From: DATFWC01 sp045801465
GTDB lineage: Bacteria > Pseudomonadota > Alphaproteobacteria > Rhizobiales > Xanthobacteraceae
Assembly (NCBI GenBank): GCA_045801465.1
Contig: JBJMSU010000008.1
Location: 1 to 22,590, forward strand
DNA length: 22,590 nt
Direction of reading: 5' to 3'
In this document: positions 1 to 7,995 of the stretch, in pieces
Position numbering within the stretch: position 1 is the stretch's first letter
Layout of the letters: every line of letters begins with the position of its first letter
The notes under the pieces: model-generated
Told to the model about the DNA's origin: nothing
Seen by the model: only the letters and a program-made list of their open reading frames with translations
Databases searched by the model: none
Made by a program: the position numbers and the translations under genes

Positions 1-124
1 ACGCTTCAGAAAATCCAGTTGAGGCACAAGGCCCGCGCACCAGCCCCGAGCTCCGCAACCGAACCGCGCCTTGCGTCTTTCGGTCGCTGGTGCAATTGAG
101 GGACGGTTCGATGTGAGGAGCGAC

Positions 125-1651
125 ATGACGGTCGAACGAAAGCCGGTCGCATTCGGCGATCTGCGCGGCTGGATCGCGGCGCTGCAGGCAGCCGGTGAAT
201 TCCACGCCATCGACGCCGAAGTCGATTGGAATGTCGAGCTCGGCACCATCCTGCGCCTGGCGCAAGGGCCCGGCAGCGGGCCGGCGCTGATGTTCAACAA
301 CATCAAGGGCTACAATCGGCCGGACAGCCGCTGCCGCCGCGTGTTCGGCGGCGGGCTCGCGAGCCATCGCCGCGTCGCCATGATGTTCGGACTTCCCCCC
401 GATGCGCACCCGCGCGAGCTGGTGAAGATCGGCCGCACCATCCTGACCGGAGGCATTGCGCCCAAGATCGTGAAGGATGGACCGGTGAAGGAGAACGTCG
501 TCACCGGCAAGGATATCGATCTCGATCAGTTCCCGACGCCGTATTGGAACCGGATGGATGGCGGCCGCTATCTTCTCACCTATGGCGGCGTGGTCACCAA
601 GGATCCGGAAAGCGGCATCATGAACGTCGGCATCTACCGCGGCATGGTGGCAAGCCGCGATCAGATCCCGATCCTGATGTGGCGCGCCCAGCACATCGGC
701 CACCATGTCACCGCCTGGCAGCAGGGCGGTTCGGCCGAGATGCCGATCGCGGTGGCGATCGGATGGGAGCCCTCGCTCGGCTTCTGCGGCGGCACGCCGG
801 TGCCGAAAGGCGTGTGCGAGTACGACGTCATGGGGGCGATCCGCGGCGCGCCGGTGGAGCTCGTCAAGTGCGAGACCGTGGACCTCTATGTGCCGGCCTC
901 CGCCGAGATCGTGATCGAGGGCTATCTCGGACTCGACCCCGACACCTACGTGATGGAGGGCCCGTTTGCCGAATTCACCGGCTATGTGGCGGGCGATCGC
1001 AGCCCGAAGCCGACCATCCGCGTCACCTGCATCAGTCATCGCAACGACCCGATCCTGCGCGGCACGATCGAAGGCGCGCTGCCCGGCAGCTTTTCGGAGA
1101 ATGCCGTGTGCTCGTCCATCATGCGCGCCGCCACGGCCTGGAACGTGCTCGACCGCGCCGGCGTGCCGGGCATCACCGACGTGTGGTGTCCGCCGGTGCA
1201 TGCCGGGATCAACCTCCTGATCCAGATGAAGCAGAGCTACCGCAACCAGGCCAAGCAGGCCGCCAACGCCATCTGGGGCTCGTCGGCCGCCCACGTACGC
1301 TACAAGCACGTCACCGTCGTCGACGACGACATCGATATCCACGACTACGCGGCGGTCGATTGGGCCATCGCCTATCGGGTCAACGCCGGCGAGGACGATA
1401 TCGTCATCATGCCGTCGACCTTCGGCGCCGGCCTCGATCCCTCGACCCGCCGGCGCGACCGCAACGCCGCGCTGTTCGGCACCGGCAAATGGAACCGGGT
1501 GCTGATCGATGCCACCATGAACCTCGATTACGATCCCGATCCCGATCTCGACGGCGCCCGCTTTCCGCCGACCGTATGGCCGGCCCCGGAGGACGAGGCC
1601 GCCGCGCGCGCGCGCTGGGAGGAACTGGGGTTGGGGAAGAAGACACCGTAG
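125..1651 (+). CDS. UbiD family prFMN-dependent (de)carboxylase
   Basis: The 508-residue product matches the UbiD family, which reversibly decarboxylates aromatic, heteroaromatic or unsaturated acids in the cytoplasm using prenylated FMN. The N-terminal part has the prFMN-binding run NVGIYRGM, with Arg172. The segment MEGPFAEFTGY supplies Glu278 and Glu283. Together these match the Arg-Glu-Glu catalytic set of the family (Arg173, Glu277, Glu282 in fungal Fdc1). The ATG at 125 is chosen because GAGGAG lies just upstream; an in-frame earlier start at 71 has no such site. Length is usual for the family. No ubiX (prFMN synthase) is in the window. The substrate cannot be read from sequence; phenolic acids or pyrrole and furan carboxylates are possible. 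The gene converges on an HpaB-type monooxygenase, and its stop lies inside a repeat element. Confidence 0.93.
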   Translation: MTVERKPVAFGDLRGWIAALQAAGEFHAIDAEVDWNVELGTILRLAQGPGSGPALMFNNIKGYNRPDSRCRRVFGGGLASHRRVAMMFGLPPDAHPRELVKIGRTILTGGIAPKIVKDGPVKENVVTGKDIDLDQFPTPYWNRMDGGRYLLTYGGVVTKDPESGIMNVGIYRGMVASRDQIPILMWRAQHIGHHVTAWQQGGSAEMPIAVAIGWEPSLGFCGGTPVPKGVCEYDVMGAIRGAPVELVKCETVDLYVPASAEIVIEGYLGLDPDTYVMEGPFAEFTGYVAGDRSPKPTIRVTCISHRNDPILRGTIEGALPGSFSENAVCSSIMRAATAWNVLDRAGVPGITDVWCPPVHAGINLLIQMKQSYRNQAKQAANAIWGSSAAHVRYKHVTVVDDDIDIHDYAAVDWAIAYRVNAGEDDIVIMPSTFGAGLDPSTRRRDRNAALFGTGKWNRVLIDATMNLDYDPDPDLDGARFPPTVWPAPEDEAAARARWEELGLGKKTP

Positions 1652-1723
1652 GGCGGATTAGCGTCAGCGTAATCCGCCATCGCGCCGGCGGGTTACGCCT
1701 TCGGCTAACCCAACCCGCCCTAC
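1648..1723. repeat. Nested palindromic intergenic repeat (REP-like) between convergent genes
   Basis: Outer arms GTAGGGCGG (1648-1656) and CCGCCCTAC (1715-1723) are perfect complements. Inside are one hairpin with arms GGCGGATTA/TAATCCGCC and a second with arms GGGTTA/TAACCC. The stop TAG of the UbiD gene is in the left arm, and the stop of the opposing monooxygenase gene is in the right arm. Repeats of this look (GGCGGATTA...TAATCCGCC, GGGTTA...TAACCC) are common between genes in Hyphomicrobiales genomes. It may end transcription from both sides, although there is no clear T-run. Confidence 0.75.
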
Positions 1724-3225
1724 ACGTTGTCCACCGGCGGCAAGTTGAGCGCCGCGTCAACCAGGGCGGTCGCCCGCTTGAAGTCGAAGCTGCGGAAGAC
1801 GTTCTGCTTCACCAGGAACGACGCGCCGCCGTAGAACTTTTCGTATTGCTGGTGGCGCGAGCCGAACTCGGAGCCGATGAAATCCCAGATGAGCCGCATC
1901 AGGGCGACGCGGCTCTTGGCATCGGATGAGGCGGAGCACATGTAGCGCTCGATGTCGCGCGCGATCTCCGGATTGGCGAAATCCTCCGACGAGGACGGCA
2001 GCGTGATCATCGCCGACCCGGCGAGCTCGCGGATGATCTCGAGCATGCGGCCGTTGAGCTCCGACTGCAGCGCCATGGCGGCATAGAGCGTGGTCTTCGA
2101 CGGCCACAATACGCCATCGGCGTCGATGGTGGCGGCGGTCTCGTGCGCCAGCAGCATGGATTCGTAGATCGAGACCAGTGCGGCCAGTTCGCCCATCAGG
2201 ATCTGCACCGCGGGGTTCGCCTCATTGCCGGTCATCTCGTTCATGCGCTTGGCGAGCCCGATCATGAACCGGAGCTTGGTCACGTAGCGCACCTGGGCCT
2301 GGTGATTGCCGTAGAGATGCGACGGCGTCTTCCACCATTGGTCGCGGCAGATCTCGATGTTGCGGTAGATGAAAACTTGCTCCCACGGCACGAACACCTG
2401 ATCGAAGACGACGTAGCAGTCCGATTCGTCGAAGCGGCTGCTCAAGGGATAATCGAACGCGCTTGCCGTCGCAGGCGCGAAAGGGCGCCGCGGATAGAGG
2501 CGCAGGCCGGGAGCATTGATGGGAACCGCGACGCCGTTCGCGTAATTGTCGTCGCCCGGCTGCAGCGGATGGATGCAGCTCAGATAGAGATAGTCCGACA
2601 ACGGGCCTGCGGTCGCGAGCTGCTGCGCGCCGGCAATCACGATGCCGTCGTCGCGCTCTTTGACGACGCCGGCGTAGAGCGTGGGGTCGCTTTGCCGGTG
2701 CGCCGGCTTGCTGCGATCGATCTGCGGCGGGACGATCGCGTAGCTGATATAGAGGTGATGGTCGCGGGCATGCCGGTAGAAGGCGATCAGATTATCGGCA
2801 AAATGTTTGCCGCCGGCGGCGAACACGCTCGGCACCGCCGCGAAACCGCAGAAGAAACCGGCGACGTGGTCGAGCGTTCGCCCCATCAGCCCGAAGGTCG
2901 CTTCCGCCCACTTCTCGGACGCGAGCCGGCGCGCGCGCAGGTCGGCATGGGTGCGCGGAATTTGATAGGCGCGCAGGACCGGCTGCCCGGTGTCCGGCGA
3001 GGCAAATGTCATCGTCTCGCGCATGTCCGGGGTGGCCGCGAGGTCGTACAGGCGGGCGATCGAACGTGCCGCCGCGCGAAACGCCGGATGCGTCACCACG
3101 TCGTCGACGCGCTCGCCGCCGACGAAGACCTGCCGACCATCCTTGAGGGACCGCAGGTACTCGGCGCCGGTTCGCAGCGGCCGGGTCGTGCGGTCATTGC
3201 CAGATTGTTGCTGCAGGAGGCTCAT
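1720..3225 (-). CDS. HpaB-family FADH2-dependent aromatic monooxygenase (4-hydroxyphenylacetate 3-hydroxylase type)
   Basis: This 501-residue protein is the length and style of the oxygenase component of two-component flavin monooxygenases (HpaB family). The N-terminal and middle domains run from about residue 20 to 290, including HLYISYAIVPPQIDRS, the flavin-site-like region GAQQLATAGPLSDY and FDQVFVPWEQVF. The C-terminal helical domain ends with GSRHQQYEKFYGGASF. Family members hydroxylate phenols ortho to an existing hydroxyl, or oxidise pyrrole-2-carboxylate, and need a separate flavin reductase, which is not in the window. The start ATG at 3223-3225 gives the expected N-terminus; its ribosome site is weak (CGGGACC). 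The gene converges on the UbiD gene and diverges from the methyltransferase. Exact substrate unknown; hydroxylating a decarboxylated phenol to a polyhydroxybenzene would fit the downstream dioxygenase. Confidence 0.88.
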   Translation of the reverse strand: MSLLQQQSGNDRTTRPLRTGAEYLRSLKDGRQVFVGGERVDDVVTHPAFRAAARSIARLYDLAATPDMRETMTFASPDTGQPVLRAYQIPRTHADLRARRLASEKWAEATFGLMGRTLDHVAGFFCGFAAVPSVFAAGGKHFADNLIAFYRHARDHHLYISYAIVPPQIDRSKPAHRQSDPTLYAGVVKERDDGIVIAGAQQLATAGPLSDYLYLSCIHPLQPGDDNYANGVAVPINAPGLRLYPRRPFAPATASAFDYPLSSRFDESDCYVVFDQVFVPWEQVFIYRNIEICRDQWWKTPSHLYGNHQAQVRYVTKLRFMIGLAKRMNEMTGNEANPAVQILMGELAALVSIYESMLLAHETAATIDADGVLWPSKTTLYAAMALQSELNGRMLEIIRELAGSAMITLPSSSEDFANPEIARDIERYMCSASSDAKSRVALMRLIWDFIGSEFGSRHQQYEKFYGGASFLVKQNVFRSFDFKRATALVDAALNLPPVDNV

Positions 3226-3320
3226 GTTTTGGTCCCGAGGAGCAGACGGAAACGGGCTTCAGCACGTCATTTCGCCGTGATAAAGGGGTTTCGTCAATGC
3301 TGCCCGCCGGCGGAGGTTGC

Positions 3321-3926
3321 ATGTCCGAGTTGGAACGATGGGAGACGCGGTTTTCCGGCCCCGGCTACTGGTTCGGCACGGCGCCCAACGCCTTCCTGGC
3401 CAGCCAGGCGCACCGCTTGAGGCCGGGTCAAAAGGCTCTGGCGATTGCCGATGGCGAGGGGCGCAACGGCGTCTGGCTCGCCGAACAGGGACTGGATGTG
3501 GTGTCCCTCGATTTCTCGTCGACCGCCGGCGAGAAGGCGCGGGCGTTGGCGGCCGAGCGCGGGGTGCGGCTGTGCACCGAGCAGGCGGACCTGACCACGT
3601 GGAATTGGCCAACGGCTGAATTCGACGTGATCGCGGCGATCTTCGTGCAATTCGTCGGGCCGGCGTTGCGGACGAGAATGTTCGGCGGGATGAAGCAGGC
3701 GCTGAAAGCCGGCGGGTTGATCCTGATGCAGGGCTATCGTCCGGAGCAGCTCGAGTACCGCACTGGCGGACCCGATAAGGTCGAGAACCTCTATACCCGC
3801 GCGATCCTGGAGGAGGCGTTCGGTGACCTCGCCGTCGTCGAGATCAGCGAGCACGACAGCATGGTCCGCGAGGGCACCGGACATAACGGGATGTCGGCCC
3901 TGATCGACCTTGTGGCGCAGAAGTAA
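3321..3926 (+). CDS. Class I SAM-dependent methyltransferase (TehB/Methyltransf_25-like)
   Basis: The 201-residue product has a class I methyltransferase fold. Motif I is the slightly unusual ALAIADGEGRNGVWLAEQG (about residues 42-60), followed by the acidic strand end VVSLDFS. A post-I region with ADLTTWNW and a motif IV-like stretch FDVIAAIFVQF follow. The N-terminal WETRFSGPGYWFGTAPNAFL is typical of a common proteobacterial subfamily of unknown substrate. The ATG at 3321 is chosen because GGAGG lies at 3312-3316; an upstream in-frame ATG at 3297 has no such site. The gene is divergent from the HpaB-type gene across 95 bp. It could O-methylate a phenolic intermediate or be unrelated housekeeping; sequence does not decide. 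Confidence 0.85.
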   Translation: MSELERWETRFSGPGYWFGTAPNAFLASQAHRLRPGQKALAIADGEGRNGVWLAEQGLDVVSLDFSSTAGEKARALAAERGVRLCTEQADLTTWNWPTAEFDVIAAIFVQFVGPALRTRMFGGMKQALKAGGLILMQGYRPEQLEYRTGGPDKVENLYTRAILEEAFGDLAVVEISEHDSMVREGTGHNGMSALIDLVAQK

Positions 3927-3974
3927 GATGCTGATGCGGTACGCGATCGTGCGCGCCGTCCTCACACCGACAAC

Positions 3975-4094
3975 AGGATGCGGGCGCGTGTCGAGCACGA
4001 CCTCCACTACATCGACAACTGGTCCTTGTGGTTCGACGTACGCATCCTGCTGCTGACTATTCTGTCCCGCTCCACGCATCGCAACGCGCACTGA
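3975..4094 (+). pseudogene. Remnant: C-terminus of a bacterial sugar transferase (undecaprenyl-phosphate glycosyl-1-phosphate transferase type)
   Basis: A 39-residue stretch ending at TGA (4092-4094) reads RMRARVEHDLHYIDNW, then SLWFDVRILLLTILSR, and ends with HRNAH. This is the conserved C-terminal signature of exopolysaccharide-initiating sugar transferases (RVEHDLxYIxNWSLWxDxxIL). There is no start codon, catalytic domain or ribosome site upstream: only 48 bp separate it from the methyltransferase stop, and that stretch shows no family motif. It is therefore a decayed or rearranged 3' end. Seen directly: the motif. Inferred: a past deletion or insertion at this junction. The remaining gap to the next gene (4095-4265) shows no gene and no clear promoter. 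Confidence 0.75.
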
Positions 4095-4265
4095 CGGCGC
4101 GCCCGTCAAGCGCGGCAATTGACGCCGTGACCCCTTCGCGCCGCGGCGGGGAAACGGCGGCGCTATGCCGCGCCGTCCGGGTCCCATGTCAAAGGGCTAG
4201 CCATACGGCTCGACCTCTTGCAAACTGCCGCCCGGCAAGAACCAATCTTCAGCGGATGGGGACGC

Positions 4266-5141
4266 ATGGATTTTCCATACGAGCTGTTGATCAATGCCAT
4301 CATTGCCGGATTGCTGCTCGGCGGCTTCTATGCCGCCGTCACCATCGGCGTGTCGATTTCGTTCGGGATCCTGGACATCGTCAACATCGCCCACCCGGCC
4401 TTCATCATCCTCGGCTCGTATATTGCCTATATCGTCAATTCCCGGACCGGCCTCGACCCGATCGTCGTCAGCATCGCGATGTTTCCCGCCTTCTATGTTC
4501 TCGGGGCGGCGATCTATCAGGTCTACTACCTGTCGTTCGAGAAGCGCGGGCAGGAGGCGTTGCGCAGCCTGGCGTTCTTCTTCGGCCTCTTGTTCGTGAC
4601 CGAGGTGACCCTCATCCTGGTGTTCGGGGTCGATTATCGTTACGTCGAGGCGTTCTATATCGGGCCGACCTGGCGCTTCGGCTTCGTCGACCTGCCGTTG
4701 CGCATGCTCGTGCCCTGCGTGATGGCGATCCTGCTTCTTCTGGCGTTGCAATATTTCCTCTCGCGCAGCTTCATCGGGCGCGCCATCAACGCGGTCGCGC
4801 AGGACCAGCTTGCGCTCCAGCTCATGGCCGCCGATCCGATCCGCATCAAGCGCATCGCCTTCGGCATATCGATCGCCACGGCGGCGCTGGCGGGCGCCCT
4901 CCTCATCGTCATCCAGCCGGTGGAGCCTTCGGTCGGCCGCGAGTATATCGGCCGCGTGTTCGCCATCTGCGTGCTCGGCGGGCTCGGCAGCCTGCCCGGG
5001 ACCATGATCGGCGCCGTCCTCCTCGGCGTCGTCGAGAGCCTGACCTCGACCTTCTACGGGCCGTCATGGGCCCCGGCGGTGGCGTTCGGCTTCCTCCTCC
5101 TTACGCTTGCGTTCCGGCCGGCCGGCATCCTGGGGCGATAA
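4266..5141 (+). CDS. Branched-chain amino acid type ABC transporter permease, LivH-like
   Basis: The 291-residue integral membrane protein has the LivH organisation. It starts with ELLINAIIAGLLLGGFYAAV and ISFGILDIVNIAHPAFIILG, then several hydrophobic segments, and near the C-terminus the cytoplasmic loop contacting the ATPase (GREYIGRVFAICVLGGLGSL, then PGTMIGAVLLGVVES). It forms the inner-membrane channel with the next gene product. The ATG at 4266 follows GGGGA at 4257-4261; an in-frame ATG at 4218 would add a non-hydrophobic leader and is less likely. First gene of a tight four-gene operon; the next gene starts 3 bp after its stop. The family imports branched-chain amino acids, but relatives in catabolic clusters carry aromatic acids, amides or urea. 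Confidence 0.92.
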   Translation: MDFPYELLINAIIAGLLLGGFYAAVTIGVSISFGILDIVNIAHPAFIILGSYIAYIVNSRTGLDPIVVSIAMFPAFYVLGAAIYQVYYLSFEKRGQEALRSLAFFFGLLFVTEVTLILVFGVDYRYVEAFYIGPTWRFGFVDLPLRMLVPCVMAILLLLALQYFLSRSFIGRAINAVAQDQLALQLMAADPIRIKRIAFGISIATAALAGALLIVIQPVEPSVGREYIGRVFAICVLGGLGSLPGTMIGAVLLGVVESLTSTFYGPSWAPAVAFGFLLLTLAFRPAGILGR

Positions 5142-5144
5142 ACC

Positions 5145-6524
5145 GTGCGTTCATCCACATTCGTGCTGTGCGCGGTCGCGGTGGGGGCGGTCGTCTTCGG
5201 CTTCTCGCGCCTGATCGGATCCGAGTACTACTTCTTCGCCGGTTATGTGGTGCTGCAGTACATCGTGCTGGCGACCGCCTGGAACATCCTCGGCGGCTAT
5301 ACCGGCTACGTGAACTTCGGCTCAGCGGCATTCTTTGCCATCGGGGCCTACAGCTCGGTGGCGCTCCACAAGTTTCAGCCGGCCAAATGGGCGCCGTCAG
5401 TCCATGGCTTCGAGATTTCGCTCGGTTTCCTCGATCCACTATTCCCGCTGCCGATCCCGGTCCTGATCGTCGTCGGCGGCGTGATCTCCGGCGTGGTCGG
5501 GCTCGGGATGGGCTATTTGACGCTGCGGTTGCGCGGGGCCTTTTTCGCCATCGCCACGCTTGCTCTCGCCGTCGTGGTGCAGACGCTGGTCACCAACTGG
5601 GACTACGTCGGCGGCTCGCGCGGCGCCTATATCCTGCGGCCGGCCAGCGCGCCGCTGGTCGGCAGCTATATCGAATACCTGTTTCTGATCATGCTGATGC
5701 TCGCCGTGATGGCCGTCGCCACGGCGCGCGCCATCGAGGTCTCGCGGCTCGGCTACGGCTTTGCGACGATCCGCGACGACGAGCTTGCGGCGGAAGCTTC
5801 GGGCGTGCCGACGTTGCGCCTGAAGCTGATCGCCACCACGCTGTCGGGCGCCTTCATGGGCATGGCCGGCGCGCCGCTGCCCTATTACGTCACCTATCTC
5901 GATCCCGCCTCCGGCTTCAGCCTCGCCTATGCGGTGAACTCGATCGCCATGCCGCTGGTCGGCGGCACCACCACCTGGATCGGCCCCGTGGTCGGGGCCA
6001 TTCTGCTCGGCACCATTCAGCAGGTCGCGACCGTCACCATCTCGTCGGCCGTCAATCTCCTGCTCGTCGGCCTGATCCTGATCGCGTTCGTCATCATCGC
6101 TCCCAACGGGCTGGTGGGGCTGGTGCAGGAGTTCCAGCGCGCCGCCGCCCCGTCGCGCGTGGACGCGCGGTCGGTGGGGCTCATCATGGTCGCCATCTAT
6201 GCCTTCCTGGTCGGCCTCATCGGCATCGTGTTGTGCGTGCCGTTTATTTCCGCCGGCGTGCACCCGGCCACCACGATCGGGCTCTCCGTGCTGGTCCTGT
6301 CCGTCCTCTATGCCGCCGCATCCTATGGACTGCTGAAGTTGCAACCCTGGGGCCTTTGGCTGGCGGTCGGCGTGTTTGCCGTTTCCATTCCGGCTGCCGC
6401 CATGCAGATGATGGACGGGACGTGGCAGATCACCGCAACCGTCGCGCTCGCCGTCTCGGCTATCGCTCTCCTCTATCTGCTGGGTACGAACGTGCGGCTG
6501 CTGTATCAGCGCAAGAGGATGTGA
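5145..6524 (+). CDS. Branched-chain amino acid type ABC transporter permease, LivM-like, with C-terminal membrane extension
   Basis: GTG start 3 bp after the preceding stop; 459 residues. Residues 1 to about 335 are a LivM permease: ATAWNILGGYTGYVNFGSAA near the start, LTLRLRGAFFAIATLALAVV in the middle, the loop TIRDDELAAEASGV, and the C-terminal VGGTTTWIGPVVGAILLG. After about residue 345 there is an added region of roughly 110 residues with about four hydrophobic segments (GLIMVAIYAFLVGLIGIVL, TTIGLSVLVLSVLYAAASYG, PWGLWLAVGVFAVSIPAA, TATVALAVSAIALLYLLG), ending in a basic tail. LivM proteins usually end near 320-350 residues, so this is a fusion or extension of unknown role. The reading frame is continuous, with the next gene 3 bp downstream. 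Confidence 0.92.
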   Translation: MRSSTFVLCAVAVGAVVFGFSRLIGSEYYFFAGYVVLQYIVLATAWNILGGYTGYVNFGSAAFFAIGAYSSVALHKFQPAKWAPSVHGFEISLGFLDPLFPLPIPVLIVVGGVISGVVGLGMGYLTLRLRGAFFAIATLALAVVVQTLVTNWDYVGGSRGAYILRPASAPLVGSYIEYLFLIMLMLAVMAVATARAIEVSRLGYGFATIRDDELAAEASGVPTLRLKLIATTLSGAFMGMAGAPLPYYVTYLDPASGFSLAYAVNSIAMPLVGGTTTWIGPVVGAILLGTIQQVATVTISSAVNLLLVGLILIAFVIIAPNGLVGLVQEFQRAAAPSRVDARSVGLIMVAIYAFLVGLIGIVLCVPFISAGVHPATTIGLSVLVLSVLYAAASYGLLKLQPWGLWLAVGVFAVSIPAAAMQMMDGTWQITATVALAVSAIALLYLLGTNVRLLYQRKRM

Positions 6525-6527
6525 GCG

Positions 6528-7262
6528 ATGGACGCGCTGCTCACGGTCGATGATCTGACCAAGCGCTTCGGCGGCTTCGTGGCGCTGGAAAACATCGGTC
6601 TCGCCGTCGCGCCGGGCGAACGCGTCGGTCTCATCGGACCGAACGGCTCGGGCAAGAGCACGCTGGTCAACTGCATCTGCGGCACGCTGCGCAACGAGAC
6701 CGGCAGCGTGCGGTTCAACGGGGCGCCGGTGGACGGGCTGAAGACGCACGAGCGCACGCGGCTGGGCCTGGCGCGCAGCTTTCAGCTGCCGCGCCCGTTC
6801 ACCAGCATGACGGTCAAGGACAACCTGCGCATTCCACTGATCTACACGGTCGACGCGCGCTCGAAGTCGCGGCTCTCCCCCGCCGCGCTCGATCAACGCT
6901 GCGCCGAGCTGCTCAGCCTGGTCGGGCTCGAGGACAAGGCGCACAAATGGCCGCGCGACCTCACCCAGGTCGAAATGCGCAAGCTCGAGCTCGCCCGCGC
7001 CATGGCGGCCGAACCGCAGCTCTTGATGGCCGACGAGGCGATGGCGGGGTTGTCGCCTTCCGAGGTGGCCGACATCGTCTCGCTGCTCATCACGCTCAAC
7101 GAGCGCGGCGTCACGATCGTCCTCATCGAGCACATCATGAGCGCCGTCATGAGCTTTTCCCAGCGGCTCGTGGTGCTCGTCTCCGGCCGCAAGATCGCGG
7201 ACGGCGTGCCGCAAGAGGTGATTCAGGATCCCGACGTCGTGAGGGCATATCTTGGACAATAG
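6528..7262 (+). CDS. ABC transporter ATP-binding protein, LivG-like
   Basis: The 244-residue ATPase powers the LivHM channel. Walker A is GPNGSGKST at residues 37-45. The Q-loop lies in LARSFQLPRPF. Walker B is LLMADE at 165-170 with catalytic Glu170, and the H-loop is His202 in LIEHIM. The ABC signature, normally LSGGQ, is replaced by LTQVE at 145-149 followed by MRKLELARAMA, and the D-loop region is AMAGLSPSE. Similar degenerate signatures occur in a known branch of LivG-like proteins, so it is not evidence of decay. ATG start 3 bp after the permease stop, with AGAGGA upstream. Its end overlaps the start of the LivF-like gene by 11 bp, which suggests coupled translation. Confidence 0.93.
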   Translation: MDALLTVDDLTKRFGGFVALENIGLAVAPGERVGLIGPNGSGKSTLVNCICGTLRNETGSVRFNGAPVDGLKTHERTRLGLARSFQLPRPFTSMTVKDNLRIPLIYTVDARSKSRLSPAALDQRCAELLSLVGLEDKAHKWPRDLTQVEMRKLELARAMAAEPQLLMADEAMAGLSPSEVADIVSLLITLNERGVTIVLIEHIMSAVMSFSQRLVVLVSGRKIADGVPQEVIQDPDVVRAYLGQ

Positions 7263-7983
7263 TCTTCGCCTGGAAGGCATCGATGCGGCCTACGGCCAGG
7301 TGCGCGTGCTGGAGGACGTGTCGCTCAACGTCGCGGCCGGCAAGACCGTCGTCCTGCTCGGCACCAACGGCAACGGCAAGAGCACGCTCATCAAATGCAT
7401 CATGGGCATCGTGCGGCCGAAGGCCGGCCGCATCGTCGCGAGGATCGACGGCGCCGAGCACGATCTGGTCGGCCGCACCACCGAGGACATCGTCGAGCTC
7501 GGTATCGCGCTGGTGCCCGAAGGCCGGCGGCTGTTCCCGAAGCTGACGGTCGAGGAAAACCTCCTGCTCGGCGCCTTTCGGGCGACGGCACGCACGCAGA
7601 TCAAGCGCAACAGGGAGTTCTGCTTCGAGCTCTTTCCGCGGCTGGCGGAGCGGCGCGGTCAGCTCGCCGGCTCGATGAGCGGCGGCGAGCAACAGATGCT
7701 GGCGCTCGGCCGCGCGCTGATGTCGGCGCCGCGCATCCTGTTGATCGACGAGCCGTCGGTCGGCTTGGGACCCATCATGGTGAGCCGCGCGATCGACGCC
7801 GTCAAAGAGCTCAAGGAGCGCTATGAGCTGACCGTGCTGATGGCCGAGCAGAATTTCACCCAGGCCCTGCGCATCGCCGATTCCGGCTACGTCATCGTGC
7901 ACGGCAAGATCGCCTTCGAGGGCCGCTCCGCCGACGAGCTCAACAACAATGACCTCATCCGGAAATTTTATCTCGGGATGTGA
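7252..7983 (+). CDS. ABC transporter ATP-binding protein, LivF-like
   Basis: Second ATPase of the importer, 243 residues. Walker A is GTNGNGKST at 37-45, the signature is the canonical MSGGEQQ at 142-148, and Walker B LLIDEP has Glu167. The C-terminus ends in the usual HGKIAFEG and LIRKFYLGM. The start is a TTG at 7252, inside the LivG-like gene, with GAGGG at 7241-7245. It gives the expected N-terminus LRLEGIDAAYGQ, and no ATG is placed as well. It pairs with the LivG-like subunit, whose signature is degenerate, so the two ATP sites are probably unequal. The gene converges on the VOC gene with 12 bp between stops. No clear terminator is visible there. Confidence 0.93.
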   Translation: MDNSLRLEGIDAAYGQVRVLEDVSLNVAAGKTVVLLGTNGNGKSTLIKCIMGIVRPKAGRIVARIDGAEHDLVGRTTEDIVELGIALVPEGRRLFPKLTVEENLLLGAFRATARTQIKRNREFCFELFPRLAERRGQLAGSMSGGEQQMLALGRALMSAPRILLIDEPSVGLGPIMVSRAIDAVKELKERYELTVLMAEQNFTQALRIADSGYVIVHGKIAFEGRSADELNNNDLIRKFYLGM

Positions 7984-7995
7984 GGTTGCGCGTGC

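Noticed and set aside
1..124. End of a preceding gene at the window start
   Set aside because: Two frames are open from the edge to stops near 99 and 113, but neither translation shows a recognisable motif, so no call is possible.
3269..3297. Promoter of the HpaB-type gene (TTGACG, 17 bp, CGAAAT on the minus strand)
   Set aside because: The -10 matches only 3 of 6 bases, which is too weak to list.
2143..3420. A 425-codon open frame opposite the HpaB-type gene
   Set aside because: Antisense shadow without domain features; the minus strand has the recognisable enzyme.
4028..6553. An 841-codon open frame on the plus strand over the permease genes
   Set aside because: It is arginine/proline-rich and out of frame with the clear LivH and LivM membrane proteins; a GC-rich shadow.
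5439..7280. A 613-codon open frame on the minus strand
   Set aside because: Antisense to LivM/LivG, low-complexity Asp/Arg/His-rich translation and no recognisable domain.
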